64,000 nt of DNA from DASUSH01 sp963785155 (GCA_963785155.1 CAWAUB010000003.1:62001-126000), one strand, 5' to 3'; counted from the first letter of the stretch, positions 44,147 through 52,845 are shown. Notes: generated by a model not told the origin, from the letters alone. Made by a program: numbers and translations.

Positions 44147-45591
44147 ATGTCGGAAAGTCTGGAGATCGGCGAGGGCACGCTTCTCGCCGGCAGATATGAG
44201 CTGATCGAGCGCCTGGGAAGCGGCGGCATGGCGACCGTCTATCTCGCCGAGGACCAGGTCCTGGGGCGTCACGTGGCCGTCAAGCGGCTGCGCCGGGAGT
44301 ACGACCCGGACGAGGCGACGGGACCGTTGATGAAGCGGTTCCGGCGCGAGGCGCGCCTCGGGGCGACGTTGAGCCATCCGAACGTGGTCACCGTCTTCGA
44401 CACCGTCACCGGTTCTGACGGCGTGCTGATCGTCATGGAATACGTGGAGGGGGAGACCCTCGCTGACGAGATCGAGCGTGGCCCGCTCGAGCACGAGCGC
44501 GCGCTCGACATCCTGTACGCCGTCGCCGCGGCCCTCGACCACGCGCACGACAACGGGATCGTCCATCGTGATGTGAAGCCGGCGAACGTCCTGCTGGGTG
44601 ACGACGGCTCGGTCAAGCTCGCCGACCTCGGGATCGCCACGGCGGCCGAGGCCACTCGGATCACGACCGCCAACGACATCGTCGGCACGCTCGCCTACGT
44701 GGCGCCGGAGCGGCTCGACGCCGACGACCCGGGCGGCCCGGAGGCTGACGTCTACGGCCTCGCCGTCCTCGCCTACGAGTCGCTCTCCGGCGAGGCCGTG
44801 AACCGCGGCTCGACCCCTGCCGAGGTCGTCCATCGAGCGGCAACTTCGGCGCCGCCCGACATCCGCGACGCCTGGCCGGAGGCCCCCGGCGCACTTGCTG
44901 AGACCCTTCAGGCGGGGCTCGCTCGCAACCCCTCCGAGCGTCCGCGCTCCGCGGGCGAGCTCGTCGACCGGATCACCGACGCGCTCGACGCCGACCAGCC
45001 TGGAGCCGTTCCCCGCGACCCGCTTCCGCTCCCACCTCGCCCGCCGAGCATGGTGATCCACCGGACCGAGGACTCGGCGCGCAGGCCGCCCAGAGCCCTC
45101 CTCATCGTCATCGCGGGACTGGCCCTGGCCGGCCTGATCGTCTTCGCGATCAACCTCTTCACAGGCGAAGACGAGCCCAACACCACGCAACCGGCCCAGA
45201 ACGCGGAGCGAGCCGGAGCGGACACCGCCACCAGAACCAGAGCGAGCCGGAGGAAACGCCGAACGGGGGCGCCCGCCCCGACACCCTCCAACGAGCCGAG
45301 CCCTCAAGAGCCGATCCCGCCACCCTCAACGACCAGGGCTTCGCCCTGATCCAGGAAGGCCGCTACGACGAAGCCATCCCGATCCTCCAGCAGGCCGTCG
45401 ACTCCTTCCCCGAGGGCACCACCGACCTCACCTACGCCTACGCCCTCTTCAATCTCGGCAACGCGCTCCGGGAGGCCGGGCGCCCCGAGGAGGCGATCCC
45501 CATCCTCGAGCAGCGCCTCGAGATCCCGAACCAGACAGGGACGGTCCAGCGCGAGCTCGACCTCGCCCGCCAAGAAGCCGGCCAGGGCTGA
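44147..45591 (+). CDS. Ser/Thr protein kinase with TM helix and extracellular TPR-like domain, one frameshift
   Basis: About 481 aa. Kinase domain: GSGGMATVYLAED (G-loop, about 25-37), VAVKRL (Lys), EYVEGETLAD, HRDVKPANVL (catalytic loop) and ADLG in place of DFG, then GTLAYVAPERL. A single TM helix follows (RALLIVIAGLALAGLIVFAI, about 325-345). As read, the frame ends at 45349. One missing base near 45230 would continue it as a linker and a TPR-like unit (ATLNDQGFALIQEGRYDEAI, TTDLTYAYALFNLGNALREA) to TGA at 45591. Length is 3n+2, as expected for one missing base. PknB-type receptor kinase; ligand unknown. Confidence 0.85.
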
Positions 45592-45617
45592 GCCGCTTGG
45601 CTCGGTAGGCTCGACCC

Positions 45618-45899
45618 GTGGACGACCTCGGCACACCCGGCTCGTACCTGACCCTGGAGGGCGGGGAGCCCGTGTACTCGTGCGACGGCGAGGAGCTGGG
45701 CAAGGTGAAGCGCGTCGTCGCCGACATGCAGGCAGACATCTTCGACGGCCTCGAGATCGAGCAGGGCCTGCTCGGCGGCAGCGAGCGGTTCGTCGAAGGG
45801 GAGCTGGTCGAGGAGATCTTCGAGCGCGGCGTGCTGCTGAAGATCGACGCCGCCGCGGCCGCCGAGCTGCCCGCGCCGCGCGGCCAGGAGTCCAGCTGA
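45618..45899 (+). CDS. PRC-barrel-like small protein
   Basis: 93 aa. GSYLTLEGGEPVYSCDGEEL and GKVKRVVADMQADIFDGLEI give the beta-strand pattern of a PRC-barrel, a small binding fold found in ribosome maturation and photosynthetic reaction-centre proteins. GTG start. Downstream gene begins within its stop codon. Role unknown. Confidence 0.75.
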   Translation: MDDLGTPGSYLTLEGGEPVYSCDGEELGKVKRVVADMQADIFDGLEIEQGLLGGSERFVEGELVEEIFERGVLLKIDAAAAAELPAPRGQESS

Positions 45900-46462
45900 A
45901 GGAGTCCCAGCGGATCCTGCTCGAGGCGCTCGAGCGGGAGGCTGAGGCGCAGCGAGCGCTGCTCGACGGCCACGCCGATGCGGCTGCCGTTGGTTTCGCC
46001 GAGGTCTCGCGGCTCTATCGCCGCTCCTGGGAGGAGGCGCACGCCACCGCCTACGGCCGGCTGACGGGGATGCTGAAGGCCGCGGTGCTCGCCGGCGCCG
46101 GCGATGAGGAAGCGGCGTTTGCGCGCGCAGAGGTCGGGGAGGCGACGACCCCGGCCGCGGCCTACGTGATCGCGCTCGCGGCGCTTGTGGAAGGCGACGA
46201 CGAGGCCGCCCGCCCGGCGGCCGAGACCATGGCCGGAGGCGGTGATGCGTACGACCGGGCCGCGGCCGCGATCGACGCGCTGGCCGCGGGCGACGGTCCC
46301 GGCTACGCGGCCGCTCTCGCGGCGATCATCGGCGACTTCGAGGCCCGCGACGAGCACGTGACGGGCGTCCCGATCGCCGACACCGCGCTCGTCCTGGAAC
46401 GCCTGGCCGAGCGCCGCGGGCTCGCGGCAGAGCCGAAATCGGCGCTATTGCCGCAGCCCTGA
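45896..46462 (+). CDS. Ala-rich helical-repeat protein, apparent CTG start
   Basis: About 188 aa of Ala/Glu-rich helices (GFAEVSRLYRRSWEEAHATA, AYGRLTGMLKAAVLAGAGDE) resembling TPR or HEAT-like repeats. No ATG, GTG or TTG exists at the expected start. CTG at 45896, overlapping the PRC gene's TGA (CTGA), has AGGAG five bases upstream, ideal spacing. The protein would begin LKESQRILLEALEREAEAQR. Function unknown; coupled to the PRC-barrel gene. Confidence 0.65.
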   Translation: MKESQRILLEALEREAEAQRALLDGHADAAAVGFAEVSRLYRRSWEEAHATAYGRLTGMLKAAVLAGAGDEEAAFARAEVGEATTPAAAYVIALAALVEGDDEAARPAAETMAGGGDAYDRAAAAIDALAAGDGPGYAAALAAIIGDFEARDEHVTGVPIADTALVLERLAERRGLAAEPKSALLPQP

Positions 46463-46519
46463 GTCGGCTCGCGTGTTGAAAGAGACGGCACTAGCCTCAA
46501 TTGAAGGCAGGGAAGCACG

Positions 46520-46918
46520 ATGCTTCTCGTAGATGGAATGAACCTGATCGGATCCCGGCCCGACGGTTGGTGGGAGGACCGGACCGAAGCGATGCGCCTG
46601 ATGGCGTGGGTTCTGCGTGCCTACGCCGAGGAGTCGGGCGACGAACTGACGGTCGTCTTCGACGGCCGTCCGATCGACTCGGTCCTTCGGGGCCACGGGA
46701 TCGAGGTCCAGTTCGCCCCCGGCGGGGCGAACGCGGCCGACCGGCGGATCGAGCGGATCGTCGCGGACCATCCCGACTCGTCCAGCGTCACCGTGGTCAC
46801 CTCGGACAAGGCGCTGAGCCGCGCCGTCACCGACGCCGGCGCCGAAGTCGTCGGCTCGGGCGAGTTCCGCACGCGGCTCGACAAGCTCGACGCCTCCGGC
46901 GCGAGCAAGGGCCGCTAG
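46520..46918 (+). CDS. NYN-domain (YacP/Rae1-like) putative ribonuclease
   Basis: 132 aa PIN/NYN-fold protein. Acidic active-site residues fit LLVDGMNLIGSRPDGWWEDR (Asp at 5), TVVFDGRPID (about 50), ADRRIERIVADHP and VTSDKALSRAV (Asp about 97). The family cuts RNA, and YacP/Rae1 acts on ribosome-bound mRNA; this member's target is unknown. Its stop overlaps the small convergent proline-rich gene. Confidence 0.85.
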   Translation: MLLVDGMNLIGSRPDGWWEDRTEAMRLMAWVLRAYAEESGDELTVVFDGRPIDSVLRGHGIEVQFAPGGANAADRRIERIVADHPDSSSVTVVTSDKALSRAVTDAGAEVVGSGEFRTRLDKLDASGASKGR

Positions 46919-47058
46919 ATCTGCGGCGGGTCCGGGTCGGGCGGCCCGGGCGGACCCGGCGAGGGATCGGGCGGGCCGGGCCCAGGGCTGGGCGGCTCGG
47001 GCTGAGGGGTCGGGGGCGCGGGCGGACCGGGCACCGGGGCTTCGTGGATCGTGCTCAT
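46915..47058 (-). CDS. Small proline-rich peptide (47 aa)
   Basis: MSTIHEAPVPGPP then PxP/PPxP repeats to the end; 23 of 47 residues are Pro, the rest mostly Gly, Asp and Glu, with no Cys, Lys or Arg. GTAGGCGAG precedes the ATG (about 8 bases), and its TAG overlaps the stop of the NYN gene. It is too short and repetitive to name. It could be a real small protein or a chance open frame in a G+C-rich gap; regular codon-third-base G/C and a good start support the former. Confidence 0.4.
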   Translation of the reverse strand: MSTIHEAPVPGPPAPPTPQPEPPSPGPGPPDPSPGPPGPPDPDPPQI

Positions 47059-47112
47059 GCGGCTCGCCTACCCGCGCCTGACGGCGGAGAAACGGACCGG
47101 TAGGTTGGGCTT

Positions 47113-47601
47113 GTGACTGAGGACTACGAAATCGTCGTCGCGACCGACGACGACTTCCCCGAGCTGCTGCCGCTGATGCGCGGGTACTGCGACTTCTACG
47201 GCACCGAGCCGTCCGACTCCTCGATCGAGGCGATGACGCGCGCGCTGGTCGGCGGCGAGGGGATCGTCTTCGCCGCCCGCAAGGAGGGCGCTCCGCTGGC
47301 CGGCTTCGCGACCTCCGCGATCAAGTGGTCGATGCTCCGCGGCGGCCGCGTCGGCCTGCTCGACGACCTCTTCGTCGATCCGGCCGCGCGCGGCCTGGGC
47401 CTCGCCGACCGGCTGATCGAGGCCTGCGCCGATTGGGCCCGGTCGCACGACGCCGTGGCGCTCGAGTGGCAGACGGCCCTCGACAACGAGCGCGCCAAGG
47501 CCGTCTACGACCGGCTCGGCGCGAAGGCCTCCCGCTGGCTCGACTACGAGCTGGAGCTCACGGAATCCCCGGGCCGCGCGGCCTGGAAGGGCAAGGGGTA
47601 G
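47113..47601 (+). CDS. GNAT-family N-acetyltransferase
   Basis: 162 aa, GTG start. Visible: VVATDDDFPELLPLMRGYCD (first strand and helix), GRVGLLDDLFVDPAARGLGL (strand 4 and the acetyl-CoA loop ARGLG), ADRLIEACADWARSHDAVAL, ALDNERAKAVYDRLGA. Substrate unknown. It ends 17 bases before the structured repeat at 47619. Confidence 0.9.
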   Translation: MTEDYEIVVATDDDFPELLPLMRGYCDFYGTEPSDSSIEAMTRALVGGEGIVFAARKEGAPLAGFATSAIKWSMLRGGRVGLLDDLFVDPAARGLGLADRLIEACADWARSHDAVALEWQTALDNERAKAVYDRLGAKASRWLDYELELTESPGRAAWKGKG

Positions 47602-47618
47602 GAGCCGGGCCGAGCGGG

Positions 47619-47922
47619 CGAGGGACGAAACCGCGCCGGACGCGCGTCGCGAGGCGCCGTAGGTCGCGAGGCATTAAGGGAAAGGGATGAGGGGGCCGGG
47701 GCGCGTTTCGGGCGCATATGACCGGATAACGCGCCGCAGCATGGCTCGCGAACCTCGGCCGTCACGAGTTACTGGTCGTATAGACCCATAACTCGTGACG
47801 GCGCTCAACTTCACGCACGAAAAGACGCGCAAGACGTCACCTAACTCGCCCCATGGCTCACTCCCTACAAGCCCCGCGACCACGGCGCCTCGCGGCGCGG
47901 ACGCAGCGCTCCCGACCCTCGG
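47619..47922. repeat. Long structured intergenic repeat, copy 1 (LR1, 304 bp)
   Basis: Fills the gap between the GNAT and dehydrogenase stops. Outer arms are imperfect inverted repeats: CGAGGGACGAAACCGCG... against ...GCGCTCCCGACCCTCGG. Inside are two hairpins: GGCGCGTT/AACGCGCC (47700-47735) and a perfect 14-bp stem GCCGTCACGAGTTA/TAACTCGTGACGGC (47758-47802) capped by GGTC-GTATA-GACC. The 3' half carries GCACGAAA and GCGCAAGA blocks also found in the copy at 55586. No coding sequence. Confidence 0.8.
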
Positions 47923-47939
47923 CCGATAGGAGCCCGCCC

Positions 47940-49403
47940 TCACCAGCGCGAGGTGATGACCTTCTTGCGCGTGTAGAACTCGACCGCGTCGGTCCCGTTC
48001 GCGTGCAGGTCGCCGTCGCAGGAGTCCTTCCAACCGGCGAATGGGAACCAGGCGACCGGAGCGGGGACGCCGATGTTGACGCCGAGCATGCCGGCCTCGA
48101 CGCGACGCTGGTACTCGCGCACCGCGGCGCCGGAGCCGGTGAAGATCGCCCCGGCGTTGCCATAACGCGAGCCGTTGACGAATTCGAGCGCGTCGTCCAG
48201 GTCGGCTGCGCGGACGAGAGCGAGCACCGGGCCAAAGATTTCCTCGCGGGCCAGCTCCGACTCGCGGTCGGCGGTTTCGACGAGGGTGGGTCCCAGGGTC
48301 GTGCCGGCCTCACCGCCGCCGACGCGGCCATCGAGAACCAGCTCGCCGCCCGCCTCGATCGCCGTTCCGACCGCCGCCTCGGCCCGCTCGCGCGCCTCCG
48401 GCGAGACCATCGGGCAGACGTCGGTGCCGGCGTCGGCGCCCGGACCGGAGACGAGCTTGGCGGCGGCCTTCGAGAGCGCCTCGCGCACCTCGTCCTGGCG
48501 CCCGTCGTCGCCGACGACGACGCAGACCGAGCCGGCCAGGCAGCGCTGCCCTGCGGCTCCGAAGGCCGAGCCCATGATCGCGGGAACGGCCTGGTCGAGG
48601 TCGGCATCGGGCATGACGACGAGCGAGTTCTTCGCGCCCCCGAGCGCCTGCGAGCGCTTCCCGGTCTCCGCGCAGCGGGTCGCGATGATCCGGGCGGTCG
48701 AGGCCTGGCCGACGAACGAGACCGCGTCGACCTCGGGGTGCTCAAGCAATGCCTCGACCGCGGGGCGGTCGCCGTGGACGAGGTTCGCGATTCCGGGCGG
48801 GAAGGCCCCGGTCGCCTCGAGCAACTCGAAGATCCGCTCGGAGGGCAGCGGGTCGCGCTCGGAGGGCTTCATCACCAAGGCGTTGCCCGTCGCCAGCGCG
48901 AACGGCAGGAACCAGAGCGGGATCATCGCGGGGAAGTTGAACGGGGTGATCGCGGCGACCACGCCGACCGGCTGGCGGACCATCTCGACGTCCACTCCGC
49001 GCGCGACGCCCTCCAGGGTCTCGCCCTTGAGCAGGTGGGGGATCGCCGCGGCGGCCTCGACGGACTCGATCCCCCGGCCGACTTCGCCGTCGGCGTCGGC
49101 GAGCGTCTTGCCCATGTCGGCGGTGACCAGCGCCGCGATCTCGGACCGATGCTCGACCAGCGCCTCGCGGAGGGCGAGCACGGCGCGGGCGCGCTCCTGT
49201 GGCGGCGTCTCCGCCCACTCCGGCTGAGCGGCGCGAGCGGCGCTAACTGCGGCGTCCACTGCGCCGGCACCGGACCGGGGCACGAGCGCGGTCAGCTCGC
49301 CGCTCGCCGGGTCCCGATCCTCGAGCGTGCCCTCGTCCGCCGCCTCGACCCACGAGCCGGCGACGAAGTTCCGAAGCGTCCGTGCTTGTGCTGCGACAGC
49401 CAC
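47940..49403 (-). CDS. mmsA: Methylmalonate-semialdehyde dehydrogenase (CoA-acylating)
   Basis: ALDH-superfamily enzyme (487 aa) that oxidises (methyl)malonate semialdehyde with CoA release of acyl-CoA; part of valine and inositol catabolism. Marks of the MmsA branch: ITPFNFPAMIPLWFLPFALA, KPSERDPLPSERIFEL, SFVGQASTARII, GGAKNSLVVMPDADLDQAV, catalytic Cys in AGQRCLAGS (about 283), and FPFAGWKDSCDGDLHANG at the end. It is divergent from a cupin gene (38-base gap). No other valine or inositol gene is near. Confidence 0.93.
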   Translation of the reverse strand: MAVAAQARTLRNFVAGSWVEAADEGTLEDRDPASGELTALVPRSGAGAVDAAVSAARAAQPEWAETPPQERARAVLALREALVEHRSEIAALVTADMGKTLADADGEVGRGIESVEAAAAIPHLLKGETLEGVARGVDVEMVRQPVGVVAAITPFNFPAMIPLWFLPFALATGNALVMKPSERDPLPSERIFELLEATGAFPPGIANLVHGDRPAVEALLEHPEVDAVSFVGQASTARIIATRCAETGKRSQALGGAKNSLVVMPDADLDQAVPAIMGSAFGAAGQRCLAGSVCVVVGDDGRQDEVREALSKAAAKLVSGPGADAGTDVCPMVSPEARERAEAAVGTAIEAGGELVLDGRVGGGEAGTTLGPTLVETADRESELAREEIFGPVLALVRAADLDDALEFVNGSRYGNAGAIFTGSGAAVREYQRRVEAGMLGVNIGVPAPVAWFPFAGWKDSCDGDLHANGTDAVEFYTRKKVITSRW

Positions 49404-49441
49404 CGGTAATCGAGTGTAAAGGCGGGTATGAGCTCAGGGTC

Positions 49442-49969
49442 GTGAAAGAGGCCGAGGTCAAAGAGACGGAAACCGGCAAGGTCGTCGAGGGCGACGGCTG
49501 GTTCGTCCTCAACCTCTCCGAGGCGAGCTGGGAGCTGAATCCGGATCACGGCCGGTGGTGCCGGTTCGAGAGCGACGAGGTGCCGTTCGGCCAGTACGCA
49601 TTCAACGTCCACGTGGTCGAGCCCGGGCAGGCGAGCGCCCGCTACCACGCCGAGTCAGACCAGGAGGGCTTCCTCGTTCTCGCCGGTGAATGCCTGGCGA
49701 TCGTCGAGGGGGAGGAGCGCCCGCTCCGGCAGTGGGATTACCTGCATTGCCCGCCCTGGACCGAGCACATCTTCGTCGGCGCGGGCGACGGGCCCTGCGC
49801 GATCCTCATGACCGGCGCGCGCTCTCCGGACCAGTCCACCCACTACCCGGTCAACGACGTGGCGGCCCGGCACGGCGCCTCGGTCAGCGAGGCAACCGAC
49901 GATCCCGAGGAGGCCTACGCGGGCCTCGCCAGGGAGACCACGCGGGTCCGCTCGCCATGGCCCCTCTAG
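49442..49969 (+). CDS. Cupin-domain protein
   Basis: About 175 aa. GTG at 49442 gives VKEAEVKETETGKVVEGDGW. The cupin core is visible: VEPGQASARYHAESDQEGFL (metal His and Glu), VLAGECLAIVEGEERPLRQW and WDYLHCPPWTEHIFVGAG (second His). No enzymatic family assigned. Its stop overlaps that of the convergent dioxygenase by 4 bases. It is divergent from mmsA. Confidence 0.85.
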   Translation: MKEAEVKETETGKVVEGDGWFVLNLSEASWELNPDHGRWCRFESDEVPFGQYAFNVHVVEPGQASARYHAESDQEGFLVLAGECLAIVEGEERPLRQWDYLHCPPWTEHIFVGAGDGPCAILMTGARSPDQSTHYPVNDVAARHGASVSEATDDPEEAYAGLARETTRVRSPWPL

Positions 49970-50638
49970 GCCGTCTCCACATCGAAGGAGATCGTGCCCA
50001 GGTAGCCGTCGCCGTCCTCGGCCATCGCCAGCATGAGTGACTCGTCGAAGATGCCGTCGTTCGCGTTGGTGACGGTGCGGCCGGACGAGACGTACGGAGC
50101 CTGGGCGAAGACCTCGTCGGACAGCTCGTCGGGGAAGTAGAGCTGGGTGGTCAGGACGGTCTGCTTGTCGACGTGCACCTTGGCGTGGATGTGGGTGGTG
50201 CGGCCCGGGTACCAACCGGGATAGATCGTCTTGAACTCGACGATGCCGTCGCGATCGGTGACCTGGGCGCCGCGAAGAAAGGTCTCGCCGGCGCCGTCCT
50301 CGAACCCGGAGTACGTGCCGCCGGCATCGGCGTGCCAGATGTCGACGACGGCGTTCTCGAGTGCCTCGCAAGCGTCCGCACCACGAACCCGAACGGCCAG
50401 CCGCAGCGGCACGCCCTGGCGGTCCTCGCGGATGTCGCTGCGGATCGAGTCGACGTCGAAGTAGTAGGGACCCTCGGTCTCTTCGGCGGTCAGCGTGCAG
50501 GCCGAGGATCTCGTCGAACCGCTCGGCGCGGGTCGTCGTCGCGCTATCGGCCCCGCACGCCGCGAGCAGCGCTCCGAGGCTCACCGATCCCATGCCGGCA
50601 AGTGCCTGTCTTCGATTCAGCTTCGGTTCAGAGCCCAT
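49966..50638 (-). CDS. Intradiol ring-cleavage dioxygenase-like protein, exported, one frameshift
   Basis: About 223 aa. The N-terminus LNRRQALAGMGSVSLGALLA followed by ACG looks like a Tat-type signal with a lipobox. The C-terminal beta-sandwich belongs to protocatechuate/catechol 1,2-dioxygenases: VVDIWHADAGGTYSGF (Tyr), GWYPGRTTHIHAKVHVD (His-x-His iron ligands), TQLYFPDE. A +1 indel near 50503 (FDEILG then CTLTAEETEGPYYFDVDSIR) divides it; length 3n+1 agrees. Exported intradiol-like proteins have uncertain substrates. Its start overlaps the crotonase stop by 11 bases. Confidence 0.85.
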
Positions 50639-51431
50639 GGTTCGGCCATTCGGGCGTCTCGCCGCGCTTGAACGCGCCGGCGCCGATCGACTGCGAGTCG
50701 CGCCGGGCGAACATGGAGTAACAGGCCTCGGCCTCCTGGCGCAGCTGCTCCTCGTAGGTCCGGCCGACGTTGCGGACCATCGTCTCCTTGTCGGAGCGGA
50801 TCGCGCCCTGGGGCAGCTCGGCGATCTGGTGGGCCAGCTCGACCGCCCGCTCCAGCGACTTGCCCTCGGGCACCACCTCGTTCGCGAGGCCGATCCGCAG
50901 GGCCTCCTCGGCGTCGACGGGCCGGCCGGTGACGATCATCTCCATCGCTCGGCCGTAGCCGACGACGAGCGGCAGCCGCACCGTCATCCCGTCGCCGGCG
51001 ACGATGTTCCAGCGCCGCTCGAGCGCGCCAAAGACCGCGTTCTCGGCGACGATTCGGATGTCGGCGAGGAGTGCGTTCTCCAGCCCGGCGGCGACCGCCC
51101 AGCCATTGACGGCGGCGATCACCGGCTTGATCACGTCGACCTTGCGCGTGTAGCCGCATTCGCCCGGGGTGTTCATGATCGAGGTCTTGAACTCGTCCCA
51201 CTCGGGCTTCTCCAGGTCGGCGGCATCCTGGAGGTCCCAGCCGGCGCAGAAGGCGTCGCCGCGCCCCGTGATCACGAGCACGAAGGCCCCGTCGTCGTCG
51301 CGAAAACGCTGCCACGCGTGGTGCAGCTCGGAGTTCATCTCGCGGCTGACCGCGTTGCGCTGATCGGGCCGGTCGTAGGTCAGGACGGTGACCGGGCCGT
51401 CGGTCTCGTAGCTCAACGTGTTGTATTCCAT
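50628..51431 (-). CDS. Enoyl-CoA hydratase/isomerase family protein
   Basis: Crotonase-fold protein (267 aa): TGRGDAFCAGWDLQDAADLE (about 55-75) and AAVNGWAVAAGLENALLADI (about 107-126). Where most members have a Gly-rich GGG(L/T) loop it has AAGLENALLAD, and a Glu in ALERRWNIVAGDG; this subgroup may have changed catalysis. AGGGAGG precedes the ATG. Coupled to the dioxygenase downstream; divergent from WS/DGAT with 9 bases between start codons. Confidence 0.92.
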   Translation of the reverse strand: MEYNTLSYETDGPVTVLTYDRPDQRNAVSREMNSELHHAWQRFRDDDGAFVLVITGRGDAFCAGWDLQDAADLEKPEWDEFKTSIMNTPGECGYTRKVDVIKPVIAAVNGWAVAAGLENALLADIRIVAENAVFGALERRWNIVAGDGMTVRLPLVVGYGRAMEMIVTGRPVDAEEALRIGLANEVVPEGKSLERAVELAHQIAELPQGAIRSDKETMVRNVGRTYEEQLRQEAEACYSMFARRDSQSIGAGAFKRGETPEWPNHGL

Positions 51432-51440
51432 GTTCCTCCC

Positions 51441-52835
51441 TTGGAACGACTCTCATTTGACGACGCGCAGATCCTCCGCCTCGAAACCGAGGCGATCAAG
51501 GGCCACACCCTGAAGGTCCTGATCGTCGGACCGCGGCCCGGTGGGCCGCTGACTGCCGACGATCTTCGTAAATCCGTCGCGTCGCGCGTCCATCGCGAGC
51601 CGAGAGCGCGCCGCCGAGTGGTCTTCCCAGCGGGCTCGGTCGCCGATCCCTCCTGGGCCGACGATCCCGAGTTCGACATCGCGAACCACGTCGGTGAGGT
51701 CGAGGTCCCGGAGCCGGTCGACGGCCAGGGGCTGCTCGAGGCCGCGTCCCGCCTGTTCGAGCAGCGGCTCGACCACGAGCGGCCCCTGTGGCGGATCGAC
51801 GTGGTGCCGATGCAGGGGGACCACGCCGGGCTGGTGATGAGGTTCCACCACGCCCTCGCCGACGGGATCACCTCGATGATCGCCGCGGGCGAGCTTGTCT
51901 GGGACACGGAGCCGGATCCGCCGCCGGAGGAACCGGGGGAGTGGGAGCCGGCGCCGGAGCCGAGCGCGCTCGACGCCGCCGGCGCGACTGTGCGCAAGCG
52001 GATCGGCGAGGTCCCCGGCGCGGTCGCCGGAACCCTGAAGGGCGCCGGCGACCCCTCGAAGTGGGCGGCGGGCGCACGCGAGGTGGCGAAGCTGCCGGCC
52101 ACGGTCGCGCGCGAGCTGCTCCCGCTCGGAGGAACGAGCGTGCTCGACCGCAAGATCGGCCCGCGGCGCGAGGTCGCCGCGGCATGGCTCGACATGGACG
52201 AGCTGAAGGGCGTCGCGCACCTCGGCACCACGCGGCTCGGCACGCACGTCACGCTCAACGACGTCCTGCTGGCGGTCGTCGCCGGCGGACTGCGGGACTG
52301 GCTGAGCGCGCAGGGCGGCGGGTCTCGCGGAGCCCTGCGGGCCCAGGTACCCGTCAGCCTGCACGGCCGCGAGGGCGACGAGGGGCTCGGCAACCGCGAC
52401 TCCTTCCTGAACGTCGACCTGCGCCTGGACATCGCCGATCCGTTCGAGCGGCTGCGCGTGATCAACGCCGAGACGACGACGCGCAAGGAGGCCGGCGACC
52501 CGGAGGAGCTCTACGACTTCTTCCACGCCGTCTCCCGCTTCAAGCCGCTCTACCGCGGCGTAACCAGGCTTGCCTCCGGCCCCCGGGACTTCGCGGTCTC
52601 GATCTCGAATGTGCCCGGGCCGAAGGACGCGGTCTACGTGCTCGGCGCGAAGGCCGCGGGGTTTCTCTCGGTCGCCGAGCCCGCCGATCGCCACGCGCTG
52701 CGGGTCTCCGCCGTCTCCTATGCGGGCGCGCTCGCCATCGGGCTTGCCAGTGACCCGGACGCCGTCACCGGCATCGGCGACCTCGCCGACGCGATCGAGA
52801 AGTCCGCGGCCGACCTGGCCGTGGCACTTGCATAG
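51441..52835 (+). CDS. Wax ester synthase/diacylglycerol acyltransferase (WS/DGAT)
   Basis: 464 aa. Makes wax esters or triacylglycerol from acyl-CoA at the membrane surface. Catalytic HHxxxDG motif is MRFHHALADGITS (about 130-142), and the second conserved block is LGNRDSFLNVDLRLDIADPF with SNVPGP near the C-terminus. TTG at 51441 (LERLSFDDAQ) fits the family start and is the only candidate nearby; it has no Shine-Dalgarno because the upstream bases form the antisense of the crotonase ribosome-binding site. Leaderless start is possible. Confidence 0.92.
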   Translation: MERLSFDDAQILRLETEAIKGHTLKVLIVGPRPGGPLTADDLRKSVASRVHREPRARRRVVFPAGSVADPSWADDPEFDIANHVGEVEVPEPVDGQGLLEAASRLFEQRLDHERPLWRIDVVPMQGDHAGLVMRFHHALADGITSMIAAGELVWDTEPDPPPEEPGEWEPAPEPSALDAAGATVRKRIGEVPGAVAGTLKGAGDPSKWAAGAREVAKLPATVARELLPLGGTSVLDRKIGPRREVAAAWLDMDELKGVAHLGTTRLGTHVTLNDVLLAVVAGGLRDWLSAQGGGSRGALRAQVPVSLHGREGDEGLGNRDSFLNVDLRLDIADPFERLRVINAETTTRKEAGDPEELYDFFHAVSRFKPLYRGVTRLASGPRDFAVSISNVPGPKDAVYVLGAKAAGFLSVAEPADRHALRVSAVSYAGALAIGLASDPDAVTGIGDLADAIEKSAADLAVALA

Positions 52836-52845
52836 GATCGGAGCG

